From contig JAIXZU010000157.1 of NCBI GenBank assembly GCA_027489415.1, positions 1 through 27,301 of the forward strand: a stretch of DNA of 27,301 nt, read 5' to 3'. Under the pieces are notes generated by a model. The model did no database searches and was not told where the DNA came from. It was given only the letters and a program-made list of their open reading frames with translations. Below, piece after piece: positions 22,867 to 27,301 of the stretch. A program made the position numbers and the translations under genes. Position 1 is the stretch's first letter. Every line of letters begins with the position of its first letter. The stretch comes from Alphaproteobacteria bacterium (GTDB lineage: Bacteria > Pseudomonadota > Alphaproteobacteria > UBA2136 > UBA6156).

Positions 22867-22891
22867 GAAGACCCGCCAATGGCGGGTCTTC
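22867..22891. terminator. strong hairpin, probable convergent terminator
   Basis: GAAGACCCGCC (22867-22877), loop AAT, GGCGGGTCTTC (22881-22891), an 11-bp perfect stem. It lies between the plus-strand gene ending at 22855 and the minus-strand small gene ending at 22897. No long T-run follows on either strand. Confidence 0.7.
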
Positions 22892-22896
22892 TCTCG

Positions 22897-23049
22897 TTAA
22901 AGCGGAGTATTCAAAATGACCACCCGCATATACCTCACGGGGTCCTCCGGAATCGCAACAATCGCATTCGGAATCCGGTCGGGATAGTCATAATCCAGTT
23001 TACAAGCCGAGGCCAATAAACGAAGCCTCAGGGCCACAACCAACCCCAT
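22897..23049 (-). CDS. Small overlapping gene, 50 residues, unknown
   Basis: A 50-residue frame whose ATG shares bases with the stop of the upstream gene (TGATG at 23051-23047), the classic arrangement for translational coupling; AGGGACGG lies just upstream. It has a hydrophobic, Leu/Arg-rich start (MGLVVALRLRLLASAC) that could be a membrane anchor, then KLDYDYPDRIPNAI and a C-terminal VRYMRVVILNTPL. TAA falls 5 bases before a strong hairpin. No family recognised. Its short length leaves a fair chance that it is not real. Confidence 0.45.
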   Translation of the reverse strand: MGLVVALRLRLLASACKLDYDYPDRIPNAIVAIPEDPVRYMRVVILNTPL

Positions 23050-23366
23050 CAGCGCCGTCCCTTGCCAATCGGCCCGCGCAACGCCTTGGTCACACGGGTA
23101 CCATGCCCTCGGTGTTGCTCCCAGAAAGTAGGCACAGGCAGCTCGGCACGGTCATCCACCAGCGTGCGCTGCTTGAACTCAATCTCCCGCAACAGCGGCT
23201 CCGGCACCGCCAGTCGCTCAAGCAGAACGTCCGGCAGCTCGAGTTCATCACCGGATCCGGGGTCATGTGCAATAATATGCACAAAGTCATTTTCCTGGTT
23301 CAGGAGCTTAGCCACAATAGCGGCCGAACCCTCCCCATCAATCACATAAACGGTCACACCCGACAT
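23049..23366 (-). CDS. Small acidic/basic protein, 105 residues, unknown
   Basis: The start at 23366 is set by GGAGG 6 bases upstream; the in-frame extension to 23579 runs through a hairpin-rich non-coding stretch and is rejected. The protein has a possible N-terminal strand-helix (MSGVTVYVIDGEGSAAIVAKLL), an acidic middle (DPGSGDELELPD), two Leu/Glu segments (LLERLAV, EPLLREIEFK), and a strongly basic tail (RVTKALRGPIGKGRR). No signal peptide and no recognised family. The stop overlaps the start of the 50-residue frame, so the two probably form a small operon downstream of hemH. Confidence 0.6.
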   Translation of the reverse strand: MSGVTVYVIDGEGSAAIVAKLLNQENDFVHIIAHDPGSGDELELPDVLLERLAVPEPLLREIEFKQRTLVDDRAELPVPTFWEQHRGHGTRVTKALRGPIGKGRR

Positions 23367-23439
23367 CTCACCCTCCGTCGGTTCGAGTTTCCAGAACCTA
23401 GTTATAGGCCCAAACCCCCATTTCCGCCAGTCCCTTAGT

Positions 23440-23486
23440 CCGTCAACTGCAGGTTGACGGTGTGGCTCAGCCGTAACTCGCTGAGC
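23440..23486. repeat. two adjacent hairpins upstream of the 105-residue gene
   Basis: CCGTCAAC (23440-23447) pairs with GTTGACGG (23453-23460) over loop TGCAG. GCTCAGC (23465-23471) pairs with GCTGAGC (23480-23486) over an 8-base loop. Together with the larger inverted repeat beside them they fill most of the 249-base gap between hemH and the small gene. Confidence 0.6.
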
Positions 23487-23494
23487 GGGAGGGA

Positions 23495-23575
23495 TTTTTA
23501 AGTTTCTTTGGTGTGCGAGGAGCGCAGCGTACAGATAAGTACGTGAGCACCGCAGAACGCCAAAAAACTTAAAAA
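23495..23575. repeat. 81-bp imperfect inverted repeat
   Basis: The outer arms TTTTTAAGTTT-C-TTTGG (23495-23511) and CCAAAAAACTTAAAAA (about 23560-23575) pair over 16 bases with one bulged C. Inside, TGCG/CGCA and CGTAC/GTACG form further paired blocks around an AGATAA loop. The central text resembles a kind of intergenic palindromic repeat (GCGAGGAGCGCAGCGTAC...GTACGTGAGCACCGCAG) that I recall from other proteobacterial genomes, so it may be a dispersed element. One copy only is seen here. Confidence 0.6.
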
Positions 23576-23615
23576 GCACCCCGTTCAGTAGAGTTCGTGA
23601 ATTGGCAACCCGGCA

Positions 23616-24728
23616 CTATATCCAGCCCTTTAGCTCCATCTCAACCAACCCCTCCAACATATCCATGCCGGTGTCGGACGCATTCAAACACGCCACCACA
23701 TCATAATGGGTACCCCCGGCCTCTTCAAAACTCTCTTTACCGGCAATCGCAATCTCTTCAAGGGTTTCCACGCAGTCAGCACTAAAGCCCGGGCAAACCA
23801 CCAACACTTTCTTACAACCGGCTTCAACCAGCTCATCAAGGCTGATGGCGAAGTACGGCTTCAACCACTCCTGCGCCCCAAAGCGGCTCTGGAAGGCCAG
23901 CATCACCGGCGGAACCTTGCTTTTCTTGGCACCGCCCTTGCTAATCAGCTCGCGCACCGCCGGTACATCCTTCAAAAAGGCGCTGCCAAGGCTTTCCGCC
24001 ATCAGGCGCACGGTTTTATGGGAATGACAGTAATACACGTCGCCCTTCTTACAGTTCACCAGCGGTAGGCCGTGCAGGCTGGCCACAATCACATCGGGCT
24101 GCCAGTCAAGGCTGGCCAGTTTCTCCCGCACACTCTCCGTCAGGGCGCCAATGTAGGCGGGGTGGTCATAGTAGGGCGGCATCACGCGCACGGCGGGCTG
24201 CCAGCGCTGCTTTGCCATCCAGTCATTCATTTTATCAATCGCTGTAGCCACGGTGGCTGCGCTGTATTGCGGGTAAAGCGGCGCCGCCACAATGCGCGTG
24301 CACCCCTTGGCCATCATCTTGTCCATTACGCTGGCAATGCTCGGCTGGCCGTAGCGCATGGCATAATCCACCACCACCTCATCACCTAAACGTGCCTGCA
24401 GGGCATCGGTCTGGGCTTTGGTAATCACACGCAGCGGGCTGGCATTATGCTCCTTGTCCCAAATACTCGCATAAGCATGGCCGCTTTTGCTGGGCCGAAA
24501 GGTCAAAATAATCAGGTTGAGAATAAACCACCACACGATCATCGGTATCTCAATCACGCGCGGGTCGCTTAAAAATTCCTTCAGGTAGCGCCGCATGCTC
24601 CAGTAGTCGGTGCCGTCGGGCGTACCAAGGTTCATCAGCACTACGCCCACGCGGCCGTGGGGGGCGGGGTGGCCTTGCTTGGGCAGGGCAGGGGGGAAAT
24701 TCGCAATCGGTTTGGCAGGTTTTTTCAC
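23616..24728 (-). CDS. hemH: Ferrochelatase
   Basis: A 370-residue enzyme that inserts Fe2+ into protoporphyrin IX, the last step of protoheme synthesis. The conserved VVLMNLGTPD is near the N-terminus; the metal-inserting His is in VASLHGLPL (canonical FSxHGxP, here altered at the first positions); LAFQSRFGAQEWLKPY, the VVCPGFSADCVETLEEI segment with the conserved Glu cluster, and a C-terminal extension are all typical. The start is a GTG at 24728 with AAGGA about 9 bases upstream; the open frame continuing to 25292 is antisense to gloA and is rejected. hemH is divergent from gloA with only about 48 bases between the starts. The middle His-containing motif CHSHKTVRLM is longer than in E. coli. 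Confidence 0.94.
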   Translation of the reverse strand: MKKPAKPIANFPPALPKQGHPAPHGRVGVVLMNLGTPDGTDYWSMRRYLKEFLSDPRVIEIPMIVWWFILNLIILTFRPSKSGHAYASIWDKEHNASPLRVITKAQTDALQARLGDEVVVDYAMRYGQPSIASVMDKMMAKGCTRIVAAPLYPQYSAATVATAIDKMNDWMAKQRWQPAVRVMPPYYDHPAYIGALTESVREKLASLDWQPDVIVASLHGLPLVNCKKGDVYYCHSHKTVRLMAESLGSAFLKDVPAVRELISKGGAKKSKVPPVMLAFQSRFGAQEWLKPYFAISLDELVEAGCKKVLVVCPGFSADCVETLEEIAIAGKESFEEAGGTHYDVVACLNASDTGMDMLEGLVEMELKGWI

Positions 24729-24741
24729 GTGGGGCTCTTCC

Positions 24742-24772
24742 TTGACACCCCTACTCCTACCATGCCAAAAAA
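24742..24772 (+). promoter_or_regulatory. promoter of gloA (TTGACA ... GCCAAAAA)
   Basis: TTGACA (24742-24747), 16 bases, GCCAAAAA (24764-24772). The same pair with 15-base spacing occurs upstream of atpH. The -10 part resembles the GCtANAWC type of alphaproteobacterial housekeeping promoters. The start point would fall at about 24777, on or next to the gloA ATG. Confidence 0.55.
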
Positions 24773-24776
24773 CGCT

Positions 24777-25199
24777 ATGCCAACCAAATATCTCCACACG
24801 ATGATCCGCGTCTCGGATCCCGAAGCCACCAAGGCCTTCTTCGCCATCCTCGGCCTGCGCGAAATCCGCCGCTATGAAAACGAGGCAGGCCGCTTCAGTC
24901 TCATCTTCCTCGCCGCGGAGGGGGACGAAGACGCCCCCGTCGAACTCACCCATAACTGGGATGAATCCGGTTACACCGGCGGCCGCAACTTCGGCCATCT
25001 TGCCTATCGGGTGGATGATATTTACGCCATGTGCGCGAAATTCCAGGCCACAGGCGTCACCATCAACCGCCCCCCGCGGGATGGTCACATGGCCTTCATC
25101 CGCACGCCGGACGGTATCTCGCTGGAACTCCTGCAAGCCGGAGACGCTCTCCCCCCGGCCGAACCATGGGCCTCCATGCCCAATACCGGCAGCTGGTAA
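24777..25199 (+). CDS. gloA: Lactoylglutathione lyase (glyoxalase I)
   Basis: A 140-residue enzyme that converts the methylglyoxal-glutathione adduct to S-lactoylglutathione, detoxifying methylglyoxal. The four metal ligands of the fold are in place: His7 in YLHTMIRV, Glu in APVELTHN, His in FGHLAYRVDD and Glu in ISLELLQ near residue 121. Length is typical. The start at 24777 was preferred over the in-frame ATG at 24762 because the conserved family N-terminus begins here; no Shine-Dalgarno precedes either. With a promoter -10 box ending 4-5 bases upstream, the mRNA may be leaderless. Confidence 0.9.
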   Translation: MPTKYLHTMIRVSDPEATKAFFAILGLREIRRYENEAGRFSLIFLAAEGDEDAPVELTHNWDESGYTGGRNFGHLAYRVDDIYAMCAKFQATGVTINRPPRDGHMAFIRTPDGISLELLQAGDALPPAEPWASMPNTGSW

Positions 25200-25229
25200 A
25201 CCATTCATCGGGTAACACGTTGCTCTTTC

Positions 25230-25258
25230 TTGACACACTCGGGCGGCCATGCCAAAAA
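25230..25258 (+). promoter_or_regulatory. promoter of the atpHA operon (TTGACA ... GCCAAAAA)
   Basis: TTGACA (25230-25235), 15 bases, GCCAAAAA (25251-25258); the surrounding CTCTT-CTTGACAC and CCATGCCAAAAA-CGC words repeat those upstream of gloA. It would leave a 5' leader of roughly 60 bases before the atpH ATG at 25325. Confidence 0.5.
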
Positions 25259-25324
25259 GCGCCCAACCGCCCGGCATCTGTTGCCGTGGCACAAAGTGAA
25301 TAATTTGCAGGAAAAGTGTACCGC

Positions 25325-25882
25325 ATGAGTGCCGCCAACCCCAGCAGCTCCAGATACGCCAGCGCCTTGTTTGAGCTCGCCGCTCAAAACAACCAGCAAC
25401 AGGCCGTGTCCAGTGCCGTCGTCAGCCTTGCCGCCGCGCTGGAAGACGCTTCTGTGAAAGCATCTCTCGCCAATCCACGCCTTACCCCCGCCCAGCGCAA
25501 ATCGCTGGCTGGTGTCATGGCTAAGGCGGTCAAGGCACCCACCATGCTGGCGAATACTCTGGGGGTTCTGGCGGCCAATAACCGCCTCGACCAACTGGCA
25601 CAAGTTCTCGCTGCCTATCGGGAACTGGCGGATGCCGCCTCCGGCATCACACTGGTCAAGCTCGCCAGCGCCGAGCCACTGACAGACGCCCAGCGCACCC
25701 GCCTCACCGACCTTCTCAAGAAGCACACCGCCACCGCAGGCATCCGCTTGGAAGAAACGCTGGACCCCACTCTGAAGGGCGGCTTCCGCGCCTTCTGGAA
25801 CGGCAAGGTCTGGGACGCCTCCCTCTCCGGCGCTGTCGCCCGCCTCTCGGCCAGCCTCAAGCAAGCCGTCACGCAACGCTAA
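25325..25882 (+). CDS. atpH: F1F0 ATP synthase delta subunit
   Basis: A 185-residue peripheral-stalk subunit that links the F1 head to the membrane part. The N-terminal six-helix bundle starts SSRYASALFELA; the conserved RTPAxR-like site appears as NPRLTPAQRKSL; the C-terminal SAEPLTDAQRTRL and DPTLKGGF segments are typical. The ATG at 25325 was chosen over a GTG at 25316, which would sit 3 bases from AGGA; the ATG is 12 bases away, somewhat long. The next gene is atpA, 42 bases downstream, the usual alphaproteobacterial order (atpH-A-G-D-C, separate from the F0 genes). Confidence 0.95.
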   Translation: MSAANPSSSRYASALFELAAQNNQQQAVSSAVVSLAAALEDASVKASLANPRLTPAQRKSLAGVMAKAVKAPTMLANTLGVLAANNRLDQLAQVLAAYRELADAASGITLVKLASAEPLTDAQRTRLTDLLKKHTATAGIRLEETLDPTLKGGFRAFWNGKVWDASLSGAVARLSASLKQAVTQR

Positions 25883-25924
25883 ACGAATACCGAACACCGA
25901 AAACTGAAACACAGGAAAACCGAC

Positions 25925-27301
25925 ATGTCCGACACCCTCCGCGCCTCCGAAGTTACCAAGGTCCTGAAGGACCAGATTGCCGCCTTTAACACCGACGCCA
26001 AACCCGAAGAAGCCGGTCAAGTTCTGTCAGTGGGGGACGGTGTCGCCCGCGTCCACGGCCTCGCTGGCGTACAGGCCGGTGAAATGGTCACCTTCCCCGG
26101 TGGTATCAACGGTATGGCCCTGAACCTGGACGAAGACCACGTCGGTGTCGTGATTTTCGGTGACGACCGCGCCATTAAAGAAGGCGATCTCGTCAAGCGC
26201 ACCAAAGAAATCGTCAGCGTCGGCGTCGGCAAGGAGCTCCTCGGCCGCGTGGTGGACGCGCTGGGCAACCCGATCGACGGTCGCGGCCCGCTCAAAACCA
26301 AGCTTACCTCTAAAGTCGAAGTCATCGCCCCCGGCATCATCGCCCGTAAATCGGTGCACGAGCCTCTCCAAACCGGCCTCAAAGCCATCGACGCATTGGT
26401 TCCAATCGGCCGCGGCCAACGTGAGCTGATCATCGGGGACCGCCAAACCGGTAAAACCGCCGTCGCCATCGACGCCATCATCAACCAGGCCAAAACCCAC
26501 AAGTCCGGCCAAAGCCCCGTTTACTGCGTCTACGTCGCCATCGGCCAAAAACGCTCCACTGTTGCTCAGGTAGTTGAAAAACTCCGTGCTGCCGGCGCCC
26601 TCGAGTACACCATTGTGGTAGCGGCTACTGCGTCGGACCCCGCCCCCATGCAGTTCATCGCCCCCTACGCCGGCTGCACCATGGCCGAATACTTCCGCGA
26701 CAACGGCATGCACGCACTCATCGTTTACGATGACCTGTCCAAGCAAGCCGTTGCCTACCGCCAAATGTCCCTGCTGCTGCGCCGTCCCCCGGGTCGTGAA
26801 GCCTACCCCGGCGACGTCTTCTACCTCCACAGCCGCTTGCTGGAGCGCGCCGCAAAGCTGTCGGACGACATGGGCGCAGGCTCTCTCACCGCACTGCCGA
26901 TCATTGAAACCCAGGCCGGTGACGTCTCCGCCTATATTCCAACTAACGTGATCTCCATCACCGACGGCCAGATCTTCCTGGAATCCGACCTCTTCTACTC
27001 CGGTGTCCGTCCCGCCATTAACGTCGGTCTGTCCGTATCCCGTGTCGGTGGCGCCGCGCAAACCAAAGCGATGAAAAAGCTGGCCGGTACTATGCGTCTC
27101 GATTTGGCCCAATACCGCGAAATGGCGGCCTTTAGCCAGTTTGCGAGTGACCTCGACGCCTCCACCCGCAAGCTCCTCGCCAAAGGTGAACGCCTCCCCG
27201 AGCTCCTCAAGCAGAAGCAATACCAGCCGATGCGCGTCTCCGAGCAAATCATCGGCATCTACGCCGGTACCCAAGGCTATTTGGACGATATCGATCCCAA
27301 G
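25925..27301 (+). CDS. atpA: F1 ATP synthase alpha subunit (3' truncated by window end)
   Basis: 459 residues are present of about 510. The N-terminal barrel has SVGDGVARVHGL, the nucleotide domain has Walker A GDRQTGKTA near residue 170, then VYVAIGQKRSTVAQV, the LIVYDDLSKQAVAYRQMSLLLRRPPGREAYPG catalytic-interface region (split here: LIVYDD, then RRPPGREAYPG), and the visiting arginine in PAINVGLSVSRVG near residue 365. AGGAAA lies about 9 bases before the ATG at 25925. Open to the last base, it is cut at residue 459 in the C-terminal helical domain; atpG would be expected next. Confidence 0.97.
   Translation, partial: MSDTLRASEVTKVLKDQIAAFNTDAKPEEAGQVLSVGDGVARVHGLAGVQAGEMVTFPGGINGMALNLDEDHVGVVIFGDDRAIKEGDLVKRTKEIVSVGVGKELLGRVVDALGNPIDGRGPLKTKLTSKVEVIAPGIIARKSVHEPLQTGLKAIDALVPIGRGQRELIIGDRQTGKTAVAIDAIINQAKTHKSGQSPVYCVYVAIGQKRSTVAQVVEKLRAAGALEYTIVVAATASDPAPMQFIAPYAGCTMAEYFRDNGMHALIVYDDLSKQAVAYRQMSLLLRRPPGREAYPGDVFYLHSRLLERAAKLSDDMGAGSLTALPIIETQAGDVSAYIPTNVISITDGQIFLESDLFYSGVRPAINVGLSVSRVGGAAQTKAMKKLAGTMRLDLAQYREMAAFSQFASDLDASTRKLLAKGERLPELLKQKQYQPMRVSEQIIGIYAGTQGYLDDIDPK

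Noticed and set aside
23367..23579. N-terminal extension of the 105-residue protein
   Set aside because: It would translate through three hairpins and a palindromic repeat; GGAGG is found only before the ATG at 23366.
24729..25292. N-terminal extension of hemH by 188 codons
   Set aside because: It is antisense to gloA, whose four metal ligands are conserved, and ferrochelatases do not carry such a domain; the GTG at 24728 with AAGGA gives the normal length.
25205..26020. A 271-codon minus-strand frame opposite atpH
   Set aside because: Shadow of atpH and of the start of atpA; low-complexity Gly-rich product with no family features.
26027..27274. A 415-codon open frame on the minus strand opposite atpA
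   Set aside because: It is the antisense of the strongly conserved alpha subunit; the open frame follows from the high GC and C-ending codons of atpA. It has no known domain and no ribosome site.

Overview
The window looks like a piece of an alphaproteobacterial chromosome: moderately GC-rich and densely packed with housekeeping genes. The evidence is gene order rather than any marker gene: a def-fmt-truA operon, an adjacent pth-ychF pair, an atpH-atpA start of the F1 ATPase operon, and mdh, sucC and sucD close together. I cannot name a genus. No tRNA, rRNA, CRISPR array, transposase or phage gene was seen.

Layout. 1-60 is the 3' tip of an unknown plus-strand gene, closed by a strong bidirectional terminator. 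108-6152 is a minus-strand run (listed 3' to 5'): a TrmH/SpoU RNA methyltransferase, an RlmI-like methyltransferase, two tandem P-loop kinase paralogues, ychF, pth, a VirB2-like small membrane protein of unknown role, and a type-2 ferredoxin-NADP reductase. Divergent from it are a 42-residue lipoprotein, an orphan two-CCG-domain (HdrB/SdhE-like) protein and an M48 metalloprotease lipoprotein. A divergent-Nudix protein lies on the minus strand at 9025-9957.

10131-15744 is a TCA-cycle segment: mdh, a Gly/Ser-repeat secreted protein, a structured leader, sucC, two unrelated envelope genes, then sucD. Next come an orphan hypothetical gene and a minus-strand histidine kinase/response regulator pair. 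Divergent from the pair is a 53-residue periplasmic protein whose promoter region carries 11-bp-spaced direct repeats. The def-fmt-truA operon (minus), a 3-hydroxyacyl-CoA dehydrogenase and a helical hypothetical protein follow. A small-gene island with strong hairpins precedes hemH (minus), then a possibly leaderless gloA (plus), and atpH-atpA, which runs off the window end.

How the genes work together. Most of the window is central metabolism (malate dehydrogenase, succinyl-CoA ligase, ATP synthase, ferrochelatase, acyl-CoA oxidation) and protein-synthesis housekeeping (deformylase, formyltransferase, pseudouridine synthase, peptidyl-tRNA hydrolase, RNA methyltransferases). The less ordinary material is small envelope proteins lodged among them: the lipoprotein at 6206, the repeat protein at 11222, the two genes splitting sucC from sucD, and the small protein at 18701. 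I see no defence or mobile system. The best candidates for something undescribed are the two-component/small-protein module, the sucC leader and insertions, and the small overlapping genes beside hemH.
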